DNA from: an uncultured Acidobacteriaceae bacterium
GTDB lineage: Bacteria > Acidobacteriota > Terriglobia > Terriglobales > Acidobacteriaceae
Length of the DNA: 34,476 nucleotides
NCBI GenBank assembly: GCA_937879855.1
Contig: CALFMO010000030.1
Location: 1-34,476, forward strand
Direction: 5' to 3'
Shown piece by piece: positions 10,278 through 18,293 of this stretch (position 1 is the first letter of the stretch; every line of letters starts with the position of its first letter). The position numbers and the translations under genes were made by a program. The notes beneath the pieces were generated by a model. The model saw nothing but the letters and a program-made list of their open reading frames with translations. It was not told the DNA's origin and searched no databases.

Positions 10278-10674
10278 CTACTCATCTCCGTTCGTTTAAG
10301 AACCAACTGATTAAGACCGTGACGCGAAAGGTGGCTCGAAAATTTTTACATCCTGAGACTGCCAAACTGCCTGGATTAAAGTTCTGCTCAAGCATTGGTA
10401 CGCAAAAGACCGCCGGAAGGTTCCGGAAAGCTGGGAGAAAATCGATTCCACCAGCGGCCTGTTTCTGATTGTCCTTGGTTTCCTGCTCTCGGTATTTTCT
10501 GGGACGCAGCGATGAAAAGAGATCCACCCTGAAAACCGCAATTGCGCGGAAACCACCTAGTATATCTGACCGGGATGTAGCTGGAGTTACGGCGCATCGC
10601 TCCTGGAACTGATAGATTGCAAAGCTTGATTTTGTTTCGATGATGCAACCCCGACGGGGGACTCGAAAGATCGC
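10278..10674. other. 397-nt divergent gap between tolC-2 and truA
   Basis: This region should carry the promoters for both directions, but I find no convincing -35/-10 pair. It contains a perfect short palindrome (CCGGAA GG TTCCGG, 10413-10426) and CCCC GAC GGGG (10649-10659) just before truA. Overlapping short minus-strand frames (10282-10648) have no recognisable content. Confidence 0.5.
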
Positions 10675-11424
10675 ATGCGCAATCTCAAAGTGATTCTGTC
10701 CTATGACGGCGCAGAGTTTTCTGGCTGGCAGGTGCAGCCCGACGCCGTTACGGTTCAGGGCACACTTGCCTCAGCCATTGGACGGATAACGGGGGAAAAG
10801 GTATTGCCGCAGGGATCGGGGCGGACGGATGCAGGAGTGCATGCGCTGGCGCAGGTCATGACATTTGTCACGGAGTCTTCCGTGCCCGCGGGGAATTTTC
10901 TGAAGGCGCTGAACGATATTTTGCCCGCGTCCGTGCGGGTGCTGGAAGTGACAGAAGCGCCGCCGGGATTCCATGCGCGGCATTCGGCGCGGGCCAAGGC
11001 ATATCGCTACCGAATTTACCGGGATGCGATTTGTCCGCCGTTTCTGGCGCGGTATGTTTGGCATTATCCGTATCCATTGGCGGAGGAGGAGACGGCGCGG
11101 GCGGCCGGTCTGGTGGTGGGGCAGCACGATTTCACTTCGTTTGCCGCCGTCGATCCAGAGCGTGGGCGCGGGGAGGCGGCGATGAATGTGCGAACTATAT
11201 TTTCGTCGTCCTGGGAGCGGGAGGGGGAAGAGTTGGTTTACACCGTGCGCGGCTCGGGGTTTTTGCACCACATGGTGAGAAATCTGGTTGGTACGTTCAT
11301 CCTGGTGGGCAAGGGCACGTTGCGGGTAGAGGATGTGTCGCGCATTCTGGAGGCGCGGGACCGGTCGGCCGCGGGTGCGACTGCGCCTGCGAGCGGATTG
11401 TATCTGGAGGGGGTGGAGTACTAA
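10675..11424 (+). CDS. truA: tRNA pseudouridine(38-40) synthase TruA
   Basis: 249 aa, normal TruA length. It isomerises uridines 38-40 in the anticodon arm of tRNAs to pseudouridine. The N-terminus has the family pattern YDGAEFSGWQVQP, and the catalytic aspartate lies in GSGRTDAGVHALAQ (Asp52). The second half carries YRYRIY, HDFTSFA and GSGFLHHMVRNLVGT, all characteristic. A weak GGGGGAC lies about 15 nt before the ATG, partly inside a small CCCC/GGGG hairpin. It stands alone between the divergent tolC gene and an aldehyde dehydrogenase 91 nt downstream. Confidence 0.96.
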   Translation: MRNLKVILSYDGAEFSGWQVQPDAVTVQGTLASAIGRITGEKVLPQGSGRTDAGVHALAQVMTFVTESSVPAGNFLKALNDILPASVRVLEVTEAPPGFHARHSARAKAYRYRIYRDAICPPFLARYVWHYPYPLAEEETARAAGLVVGQHDFTSFAAVDPERGRGEAAMNVRTIFSSSWEREGEELVYTVRGSGFLHHMVRNLVGTFILVGKGTLRVEDVSRILEARDRSAAGATAPASGLYLEGVEY

Positions 11425-11515
11425 CCGTCGCTGAACTCGTGGATGGCTGCGTGCAGGAATGCACAGAGTGATGCGAGACACAGCAAGCTACGTTTCTACG
11501 GACTAAGATTTGTTC

Positions 11516-13087
11516 ATGGCTACAGACCTTCAAATTGTCGGGCGCAAAATTGTGTCGGTGAATCCGGCGACAGGTGAGATTCTGCGCGAACTGGAATGTG
11601 CGAGTGAGGGCGAAGTCGAAGCAGCGGTGGAAAGGGCTCGGAGGGCGCAAGGTGCTTGGGCTGAAGTTGGGTTGCGGCGGCGGATTGCGGTCATGAGCGA
11701 GTTCCAGGCGAAGCTCTATGAGCGGAAATCAGAGATTGCGGCGGCCATCACGCGCGAAGTAGGTAAGCCGTTGGTGGAAGCGCTCGTCACTGAAGTTCTG
11801 GTGGTGTTGGACGCGGCGCGATTTCTCATCGATAACGCCTGGGGACTGCTGCGCGATGAGCCGGTTCCCCATGCCAACCTCGTTACCAAGCTGAAGAGCG
11901 GATGGTTGGTGCGCGAGCCGCATGGCGTGATTGGGATTATTTCGCCGTGGAACTATCCATTTTCGATTCCGGCAACGGAGACCTTGGCAGCGCTCGTGGC
12001 TGGCAATGCTGTGGTACTGAAGCCGTCGGAGTTGACGCCGCTGGTGGCGCTGGAACTAGCGTCGTTGCTGCATGCTGCGGGCGTGCCCAAGGATGCGTTT
12101 CATGTGGTGATAGGCGCGGGTCCGGCGGGAGCGGCGCTGCTCCGTTCGCCGATCGACAAGCTGGTGTTTACGGGCAGTGTTGCGACGGGGAAGCGGATCG
12201 CAGCCGCCGCGGCGGAGCGGCTACTCCCAGTCGTGCTCGAGCTTGGTGGGAAGGATCCCATGCTGGTGCTCGACGATGCCGACGTGGACGTGGCCTCTAG
12301 TGCGGCCGTGTGGGGAGCGTTCGTGAATGCGGGACAGGCCTGTTTGTCGGTGGAGCGCTGCTATGTGCATCGCAGTCTGTATGAATCATTTGCCAAGGCG
12401 TGCGCCGAGAAGACGAAGCAGTTGCGCGTGGGCAATGGGATAGATGCGCATACGGATGTAGGGCCGATGATACAGGAACGGCAGGTGCGGATTGTGGAAT
12501 CGCACGTGGAGGACGCGAAGGCGCGCGGGGCTAGGGTTCTGGCGGGTGGGACGCGCTTGCCGGAATTGGGAGTGAACTTCTACGCTCCCACTGTGCTCGC
12601 CGACGTCACGCAAGAAATGCGGATTATGCGGGAAGAAACCTTCGGGCCTGTGCTTCCGGTGATGGCGTGCGCGGATGACGATGAAGCTGTGCGCTTGGCC
12701 AACGATTCTGAATACGGGTTGGCGGCGAGCGTGTGGACCCGCGACCGCAAGCGCGGCGATCGGCTGGCGCGGCGCATTCATGCCGGGACTGTGATGGTGA
12801 ATGACGTGATTTCGTGTTTCGGAATCAGCGAGGCCCCGCACGGCGGTGTAAAGGCCAGCGGTGTGGGACGCACTCACGGGCGCTTTGGCCTGGATGAGAT
12901 GGTGCGAGTGAAGTATTTGGATATGGATCGGATGCCGGGAATGAAGAAAGTCTGGTGGCATGGATACGGCGAAAGCTTTCGGCGGCAGATGGAAGGGTTC
13001 TTGGATATGCAGTTTGCGCGCGGGTTGGGTGCGCGGGTGCGGGGAGCACTGCGCGCCGCGGGGATGGTCGGGCGGAAGCAGCTGTGA
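11516..13087 (+). CDS. NAD(P)-dependent aldehyde dehydrogenase
   Basis: ALDH superfamily enzyme of 523 aa oxidising an aldehyde to the acid. I start at ATG 11516 (MATDLQ) rather than the in-frame TTG two codons earlier. Conserved residues: Asn146 in SPWNYP, the cofactor loop FTGSVATGK (218-226), general base Glu242 in LELGGKDP, and nucleophile Cys276 in NAGQACLS. The C-terminus has EETFGPVLPV and a long Arg-rich tail of about 50 residues after the catalytic fold. It resembles the succinate-semialdehyde/benzaldehyde-type broad-specificity group; the substrate cannot be fixed. There is no neighbouring pathway gene, and only weak ribosome-site signal before the ATG. Confidence 0.9.
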   Translation: MATDLQIVGRKIVSVNPATGEILRELECASEGEVEAAVERARRAQGAWAEVGLRRRIAVMSEFQAKLYERKSEIAAAITREVGKPLVEALVTEVLVVLDAARFLIDNAWGLLRDEPVPHANLVTKLKSGWLVREPHGVIGIISPWNYPFSIPATETLAALVAGNAVVLKPSELTPLVALELASLLHAAGVPKDAFHVVIGAGPAGAALLRSPIDKLVFTGSVATGKRIAAAAAERLLPVVLELGGKDPMLVLDDADVDVASSAAVWGAFVNAGQACLSVERCYVHRSLYESFAKACAEKTKQLRVGNGIDAHTDVGPMIQERQVRIVESHVEDAKARGARVLAGGTRLPELGVNFYAPTVLADVTQEMRIMREETFGPVLPVMACADDDEAVRLANDSEYGLAASVWTRDRKRGDRLARRIHAGTVMVNDVISCFGISEAPHGGVKASGVGRTHGRFGLDEMVRVKYLDMDRMPGMKKVWWHGYGESFRRQMEGFLDMQFARGLGARVRGALRAAGMVGRKQL

Positions 13088-13135
13088 ATGCGCGACTGGG
13101 CTTGGCCGCTTCGACTAGCCTCAGGGCTTTCGCAT

Positions 13136-13159
13136 GACAGCCGAGGCGGCTGTCGCTAC
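13136..13159. repeat. REP-like hairpin with CTAC foot between convergent genes
   Basis: GACAGCCG (13136-13143), loop AGG, CGGCTGTC (13147-13154), then G and CTAC (13156-13159). The stem matches the element at 14643-14667. It lies between the stop of the aldehyde dehydrogenase and the stop of the convergent cupin gene, where it could also serve as a transcription barrier. Confidence 0.8.
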
Positions 13160-13164
13160 ATGTT

Positions 13165-13584
13165 TCATTCGTTGATGCGATCGCCGTGGCTTGGGGGCTG
13201 CGAGATGACTAGAAACCGCACCGGGGCCGAAGACGGATTTCGGATTTGGTGCCGCGTGCCGGGCAGGATACGGACCCCGCTTCCGGCGGGAATCAGGACG
13301 TTCTCCCCATTCATTTCCATCAACACTTCGCCGTCCAGGATATAGAAAAATTGCTGCGAGCGTTCGTGATGATGGCGAACTTCGGCTGCGCCCGGGGGCA
13401 TAAACTCTTCGATCACGCTCAGTTGCTTATCCTTTACCAGGTGCCAGCCGTCACAGTCGACGCCCCAGCGATAGTGCTCAGCATTTTCGCGGCTGACGCA
13501 GCCGGGCTTGGGTGGAGTTGCCTGGATCGGCTCAGTGGGTACTGATCCGGGATGAGGCGCGTCCGAGTTGACTTCCTTCGCCAT
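13165..13584 (-). CDS. Single-domain cupin protein
   Basis: 139 aa, one conserved barrel cupin. Motif 1 is the metal-binding segment HHHERSQQFFYILDGE (about 89-104), with His and Glu ligands. Motif 2 is PAGSGVRILPGTRHQIRNPS (about 117-136), with the second His. The first about 45 residues are Pro-rich and hydrophilic without a signal peptide, so the protein is probably cytoplasmic. Cupins of this size are metal-binding isomerases, dioxygenases or sugar binders; the exact role is not readable. AGGAGA lies nine bases before the ATG. It is divergent from the DinB-like gene with only 38 nt between starts, so the two may share a control region. Confidence 0.82.
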   Translation of the reverse strand: MAKEVNSDAPHPGSVPTEPIQATPPKPGCVSRENAEHYRWGVDCDGWHLVKDKQLSVIEEFMPPGAAEVRHHHERSQQFFYILDGEVLMEMNGENVLIPAGSGVRILPGTRHQIRNPSSAPVRFLVISQPPSHGDRINE

Positions 13585-13622
13585 ACTTTCCGTCTCCTGG
13601 TGTCCAGTGTAATCTTGTCGCC

Positions 13623-14126
13623 ATGAACAATCCTAGTCACGCCAGCCCGTCCGCTGATTCCCAGCGGGAACTGTTGCGCCACACAGTGGCCACGTTGGCG
13701 TATCGAGGCGGAAAAGCGATGCGGAACGCGCCGGCTGGCTTCGGTGAGTTTCAGGCGGGCGAGGGAGTGCGCACGCCGGGCCAGATTCTGGCGCATCTGG
13801 GAGATTTATTGGACTGGGCCTTATCGATTGCGAAGGGCCAGCAGAAATGGCACGACTCGAAACCGATGTCTTGGGAGCAGGACGTCGAGAGATTCTTTGC
13901 AGCGCTCAAAAAGTTCGACGACTTCCTGGCCTCGAACGAGCCGGTGCAGGCTCCGCTCGAAAAACTGTTTCAAGGGCCGATTGCCGATGCGCTCTCGCAC
14001 GTGGGGCAGATTGCCATTCTGCGGCGTCTGGCGGGTGGGCCGGTGAAGGGCGAGAACTATTATGTGGCGGCGATTGAGGCGGGGCGAGTGGGCGCGGATC
14101 AGGCCAACCCGAAGCGCGAGTTCTGA
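13623..14126 (+). CDS. DinB-like four-helix metal-binding protein
   Basis: 167 aa, predicted all-helical protein of the DinB/YfiT-like superfamily. These are four-helix bundles with a His-based metal site, several of which are thiol-S-transferases. The pattern here is HTVATLAYRGG near the start, ILAHLGDLLDWA (about 56-67) carrying the first His, and DALSHVGQIAILRRLAG (about 122-138) carrying the second, which is the family's usual spacing. There is no signal peptide. It starts 38 nt from the divergent cupin gene and has no obvious Shine-Dalgarno (TAATCTTGTCGCC before ATG). The substrate is unknown. Confidence 0.75.
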   Translation: MNNPSHASPSADSQRELLRHTVATLAYRGGKAMRNAPAGFGEFQAGEGVRTPGQILAHLGDLLDWALSIAKGQQKWHDSKPMSWEQDVERFFAALKKFDDFLASNEPVQAPLEKLFQGPIADALSHVGQIAILRRLAGGPVKGENYYVAAIEAGRVGADQANPKREF

Positions 14127-14247
14127 TCGCGAGCGTCGGCCAGTCAGGCGCCTCAGCTTACATGTTTCGTCCGAGTGGTTTAAGTTACAATGACCGCGTA
14201 AGGCCGAATCTGGCGGCGTTTGGGCCGCTCGAACAAGGGGTACGTCG

Positions 14248-14586
14248 GTGGCGACTAGCGAAGTGACTGCTTCTGGCTCGCAGAATGTTCCGCAGCTTCC
14301 CAACCACAAAGTCAAAGTTAAGAAGGCCGGGCAACGCGCCTGCAATGAAAAAAACGAGAAGGGAAAATTCTGTGGCGGGCATTTGAAGCGTTGGTTCTAT
14401 ACCACCGACATTTTGGAGCAGGCGTGTGGCGATGCCGAAAAAGCCTGGGGGCCGGATGCGGAGGTATATCGCTGCGAGCACTGCAAAACTCTGTACCTGC
14501 CGAATCCTGGGGAAGCGAAGGTGAACGTCGCGGGGCAGGGGATGAAATCTGTCTTCGGACTGACACTGCCGCCGAAGGAGAAATGA
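14248..14586 (+). CDS. Small Cys-rich, probably zinc-binding protein of unknown function
   Basis: 112 aa starting at GTG, chosen because AAGGGG (14235-14240) sits seven bases upstream. Its cysteines and histidine (Cys32, Cys42, His45, Cys60, Cys76, Cys79, with CEHC as a CxxC) suggest a zinc-ribbon-like fold. The first about 30 residues are basic and likely disordered (KVKVKKAGQR). There is no signal peptide or membrane segment. I do not recognise the family. The coding signal is good: a strong ribosome site and a clean gap to both neighbours. A REP-bearing inverted repeat follows its stop. Confidence 0.65.
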   Translation: MATSEVTASGSQNVPQLPNHKVKVKKAGQRACNEKNEKGKFCGGHLKRWFYTTDILEQACGDAEKAWGPDAEVYRCEHCKTLYLPNPGEAKVNVAGQGMKSVFGLTLPPKEK

Positions 14587-14708
14587 TTAGCTTCTAGCTA
14601 CTCGCTTCTAGCTGCTAGCCACAAGCCGAGCGATCCTCGGCCGGACAGCCGAGGCGGCTGTCCCTACGTGAGTTTTGCTAGAAGCTAGAGGCTAGCAGCT
14701 TTTCTTCC
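14587..14708. repeat. Nested repeat: CTAGAAGC inverted arms enclosing a REP hairpin
   Basis: The outer arms are GCTGCTAGCC (14611-14620) and GGCTAGCAGC (14690-14699), perfectly complementary, with extra TTCTAGC/GCTAGAA pairing. Inside is CCGAG (14626-14630)/CTCGG (14636-14640), then a REP hairpin: GGACAGCCG (14643-14651), loop AGG, CGGCTGTCC (14655-14663), CTAC (14664-14667). The block fills the whole gap from the stop at 14586 to the ATG at 14709. Confidence 0.85.
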
Positions 14709-15968
14709 ATGCACACTCCCGAGCTTATCTACGACTGGAATAAGAATCATCCGCCGGGGCTGAAGCCGCCGGGGCCGGTGCTGATCAACGACGAGACTTT
14801 GCGCGATGGGCTGCAGTCGCCTTCGGTGCGCGATCCTTCTGTTGCGGAAAAGATTGAAATTCTTCATTTGATGGACGCGCTGGGGATTGATTCACTTGAC
14901 CTCGGCCTGCCGGGAGCGGGGGCACGCGCGATCGAAGCCGTCACCGCGTTGGCTCGCGAGATCGCGGGCCACAAGATGAAGATTCGCGCTAATTGCGCGG
15001 CGCGGACCCACGAGAATGACATTCGCCCGATTGCCGAGATCGTGCAGCAGACGGGCTTGGCGATTGAGGCGGCGACCTTTATTGGATCGAGCCCGATTCG
15101 AAGATTCACGGAAGGGTGGACCGACGACTTTCTGCTGCAGACGACGGAGAAAGCCGTTAAGTATGCGGTCTCGCTGGGACTCGACGTCATGTACGTAACG
15201 GAAGATACGAGCCGGTGCGATCCGGAGACTGTGAAGCGCTTGTACGCGACAGCAATCAATTGTGGCGCGCGGGCGATCTGCATCTGCGACACCGCCGGAC
15301 ATGCTACGCCGATGGGTGCGCTGGCGCTGGTGCGCTTTGTGATTGCGGAAGTGGTGAAGCCTTCGGGGGAAAAGATTCGTGTGGACTGGCACGGACACAG
15401 CGACCGCGGCCTGGCGATTGCGAATTCCATGGCGGCAATTATTGCCGGTGCGAACTGCGTGCACGGATGCGCCATTGGCCTGGGGGAGCGCGTCGGCAAT
15501 ACGCAGGTCGATCAGATGCTGGTGAATCTCAAGCTGATGGGAATCGCACCTTGGGACGAGCAGGACCTGACGAGGTTGAAGCAATATTGCCAAGCGGTTT
15601 CGCGGGCGACGGGCGTGCCGATTCCGGCGAATTATCCGGTGGTAGGCGACGATGCATTTCGGACGGCGACCGGAGTTCACGCTTCCGCGATCATCAAGGC
15701 GTATCACAAAGACGACGTGGTGCTGGCGAATACGGTGTATTCCGGAGTGCCATCGCATGTGTTTGGGCTGGAGCAAATTATTGACATCGGTCCGATGAGC
15801 GGAAAATCGAATGTGCTGTGGTGGTTGGAGCGGCACGGCATTCCGGTGAGTGACCGCGTCGTGGATCGGATTTACCAGCGTGCCAAGCAGAGCGATCACA
15901 CGCTGAGCGAGGCGGAGATTCTGGAGTGCGTGGAAGCGGCGACTACGAAGACGACTACGAAGAAATGA
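14709..15968 (+). CDS. DRE-TIM acyltransferase (2-isopropylmalate/homocitrate synthase-like)
   Basis: 419 aa, a stand-alone catalytic TIM barrel of the DRE-TIM metallolyase superfamily (2-isopropylmalate, homocitrate, citramalate and Re-citrate synthases, HMG-CoA lyase). These join or cleave acyl-CoA and 2-keto acids with a divalent metal. Signature 1 is INDETLRDGLQ (26-36, with the Asp28/Arg32/Asp33 region). The metal-binding WHGHSDRGLA starts at 227 (His228, His230). The third conserved segment is GLGERVGNTQVDQ (258-270). The C-terminal LeuA regulatory domain is absent, so leucine feedback of the usual kind is unlikely. The start abuts a repeat without a visible ribosome site. A ketopantoate-reductase-like gene follows after 7 nt, so the two are probably co-translated. 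Confidence 0.85.
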   Translation: MHTPELIYDWNKNHPPGLKPPGPVLINDETLRDGLQSPSVRDPSVAEKIEILHLMDALGIDSLDLGLPGAGARAIEAVTALAREIAGHKMKIRANCAARTHENDIRPIAEIVQQTGLAIEAATFIGSSPIRRFTEGWTDDFLLQTTEKAVKYAVSLGLDVMYVTEDTSRCDPETVKRLYATAINCGARAICICDTAGHATPMGALALVRFVIAEVVKPSGEKIRVDWHGHSDRGLAIANSMAAIIAGANCVHGCAIGLGERVGNTQVDQMLVNLKLMGIAPWDEQDLTRLKQYCQAVSRATGVPIPANYPVVGDDAFRTATGVHASAIIKAYHKDDVVLANTVYSGVPSHVFGLEQIIDIGPMSGKSNVLWWLERHGIPVSDRVVDRIYQRAKQSDHTLSEAEILECVEAATTKTTTKK

Positions 15969-15975
15969 CAGGTGC

Positions 15976-16878
15976 ATGATGGCGATGCGACATGCGATTC
16001 TCGGCGCGGGTGGAGTGGGCGGGACAATGGGCGCTTGCCTGGCTAAGATCGGCGATTCGGTGACGCTGGTGGTCAGGCCCGAAAAGCTTCCGAACTATCC
16101 CAAACAACTACATTTCGAAAGCCCGTTCGGCAAATTCGATGTCGATGTAGCGGTTGCCGCGGACGTGCCTGCCGTTGATGTGCTGTGGATTACGGTGAAG
16201 GCCACACAATTGGAATCAGGGCTGAAGGCTCTCAAAAGGCCTGACGCGGTCAAAGCAATCGTCCCGCTGCTCAACGGAATCGATCATGTGCAGTTGCTGC
16301 GTTCGAAATACGGCTCTGGCTGCGTGATTCCGGCGACGATTGCGGGCGAGATGGAACGGCTTGGTCCTGGACAATTCGTTCACCGGTCGCCGTTTTTGCG
16401 GCTGAATGTTGCTTCGTCAGGGCGCGGCCTGCTGGGGAGTACGCTCGATCGTTTACAGAAAATGGGTTTGACATGCAATTTCATCGACGATGAGCCGACT
16501 TTGCTTTGGGGCAAATTGGTATTCCTGGCCCCGTTTGCGCTCAGTACGACGGCTGCCGATAAACCTGTGGGCGAGATTATTTCCGATCCGCATTTGCGAA
16601 GTTTGGCGGAGGCCTGCGTGAGAGAAGCTTGCGACGTCGCCCGCGCCGAGGGCGCCAAAGTCGATGCGGAATCGATCCTTGCATGGGTGAAGACGGCGCC
16701 CGCGAATATGCGCAGTTCCATGCAGAAGGACGTGGATCGTGGCAATCCGCCGGAACTCGACGCCATTGCGGGGCCAATCCTTCGTGGAGCGCGAAAACAT
16801 GGGATCGAGGTGCCCGCGACCAAGGAATTGGTGGCGGGAGTGGAGCAGCGGGCCGGATCCGCACGCTCGATTGCGTAG
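15976..16878 (+). CDS. Ketopantoate reductase family protein (PanE/ApbA-like)
   Basis: 300 aa, NADPH-dependent 2-dehydropantoate 2-reductase fold. The Rossmann motif GAGGVGGTMG lies about residues 10-19, followed by a WITVKATQL segment and LLNGIDHV. The conserved Lys lies in LLWGKLVFLAPF. The C-terminal domain has the family pattern RSSMQKDVDRG...ELDAIAGPI...HGIEVPATKEL. The classical enzyme makes pantoate for CoA synthesis, but many ApbA-fold proteins reduce other 2-keto acids, so the substrate is open. There are three possible near-adjacent ATG starts (15976, 15979, 15985). It lies 7 nt behind the DRE-TIM gene, suggesting a shared pathway in which a condensed keto acid is reduced. Confidence 0.82.
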   Translation: MMAMRHAILGAGGVGGTMGACLAKIGDSVTLVVRPEKLPNYPKQLHFESPFGKFDVDVAVAADVPAVDVLWITVKATQLESGLKALKRPDAVKAIVPLLNGIDHVQLLRSKYGSGCVIPATIAGEMERLGPGQFVHRSPFLRLNVASSGRGLLGSTLDRLQKMGLTCNFIDDEPTLLWGKLVFLAPFALSTTAADKPVGEIISDPHLRSLAEACVREACDVARAEGAKVDAESILAWVKTAPANMRSSMQKDVDRGNPPELDAIAGPILRGARKHGIEVPATKELVAGVEQRAGSARSIA

Positions 16879-17003
16879 CACTCGGAAGTCGTAAGGGTGG
16901 GACAATCCGAAAGTTCCTCGACCCGGACGTGCGATCATCTTCCGTAACGTCTTTGCCAATCCCCATTCGTTTCCCACGCGTTGTAAACTGACGCAATACT
17001 TCC

Positions 17004-18293
17004 ATGAGCCCAACTCCTCCTCGGCCGGAGTTGCCCGACCTTGCGCCCTCGGTGCGGCAGGAAGTAGCACGTCTGGCGGCCGCGCCTGAAGTGCGGTCGG
17101 CGTTCAACTGGTTGCGCACGCAGGAACCGCAACTGGCGCACTGGCAAATGGAGATGGCGCGGATACCGGCGCCTCCGTTTGGCGAGTCGGCGCGCGGGGC
17201 GTGGCTGGTGGAACGATTTCGCGAGGTCGGACTGGACGACGTCCGCATCGACGACGTGGGCAACGTATTCGGGACGCATCCCGGATTCGGCCGGCGCTAC
17301 GTGGCGCTAAGCGCGCATATTGATACGGTGTTTCCAGCGAACACACCGCTGAATATTCGCCAGCAGGGAAGCCGCATTTACGGGCCGGGCGTTTCAGACA
17401 ATGGCGCGGGAGTGGCGGCGCTGCTGGCGATCGCGTCACTGTTGCGGGCGGTGCGCATCCGGCATGCGCTGCCGTTTGTGTTTATCGGAAATGTCGGCGA
17501 AGAGGGCGAAGGCGATCTGCGCGGCATGCGACACATTTTTTCTACACCGCGCTGGAAAGACTCGATTGCTTACAGCTTGGTGCTCGACGGCGCGGGCGCG
17601 GACACGATTGTAGCGGAGGCGCTCGGCAGCCGGCGGTTTGAAGTGATCGTACGCGGGCCGGGTGGGCACTCGTGGAGCGATTTTGGCGCGCCGAATCCGA
17701 TCGTGATTCTGGCCAAGGCCATCGAGGCTTTCATCACCACGCCAGTTCCTAACACGCCCAAGACGACGTTCAACATTGGAGTGATTCGCGGCGGGACTTC
17801 GGTGAATTCGATTCCTGAATCGGCCAGCATGAAGGTGGATATTCGATCGACCTCGATGACCGAGATGGAACGACTGGAGCAGTCGTTGCGACTGGCGCTG
17901 AATCGCGCGGTGGAAGACGAAACGCTGGCTGCCGAAATGCGATCATCCACGCAGAAGCGGCCTTCAGGAGTGAGTTGTGAGGTAGTGGTGATTGGGAATC
18001 GTCCGGCGGGTGAGTTGCGGGCGGGAGCGCGGATTTTGCAGGTCGTGCGCGCGGTGGATGCACAGCTTGGTAATGCGGCGCAGGTGCAGCGAGCGTCGAC
18101 CGATGCGAACGTTCCGCTTTCGCTGGGGCAGGAAGCTGTTGCTATCGGCGGTGGAGGATCGGGCGGCGGGGCGCACACCCTGCAGGAGTGGTTCGATTCC
18201 AACGGTCGCGAATTGGGGTTGAAACGAATTTTGTTGACGATGCTGGCGCTCGCGGGGGTGGGAAGTGAGTCTGATGTCAGGGGGGCTTCGTGA
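17004..18293 (+). CDS. M20 family metallopeptidase
   Basis: 429 aa dizinc exopeptidase of the M20 (peptidase T/carboxypeptidase G2/ArgE) family, cytoplasmic, no signal peptide. Metal and catalytic residues: His105 and Asp107 in LSAHIDTVF, bridging Asp132 in GPGVSDNGAGV, and Glu166/Glu167 in NVGEEGEGD. The dimerisation domain follows (GGHSWSDFGAPNP, then GVIRGGTSVNSIPESA, typical). The last metal His is in GGAHTLQEWFD near residue 390. Substrate is probably a small peptide or acylated amino acid. The stop TGA overlaps the next gene's ATG (TGATG at 18291-18295), so translation of the amidohydrolase is likely coupled. Confidence 0.9.
   Translation: MSPTPPRPELPDLAPSVRQEVARLAAAPEVRSAFNWLRTQEPQLAHWQMEMARIPAPPFGESARGAWLVERFREVGLDDVRIDDVGNVFGTHPGFGRRYVALSAHIDTVFPANTPLNIRQQGSRIYGPGVSDNGAGVAALLAIASLLRAVRIRHALPFVFIGNVGEEGEGDLRGMRHIFSTPRWKDSIAYSLVLDGAGADTIVAEALGSRRFEVIVRGPGGHSWSDFGAPNPIVILAKAIEAFITTPVPNTPKTTFNIGVIRGGTSVNSIPESASMKVDIRSTSMTEMERLEQSLRLALNRAVEDETLAAEMRSSTQKRPSGVSCEVVVIGNRPAGELRAGARILQVVRAVDAQLGNAAQVQRASTDANVPLSLGQEAVAIGGGGSGGGAHTLQEWFDSNGRELGLKRILLTMLALAGVGSESDVRGAS

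Noticed and set aside
14892..15977. 361-codon minus-strand open frame antisense to the DRE-TIM gene
   Set aside because: No known motif, His/Arg-rich, and the sense strand is clearly coding.
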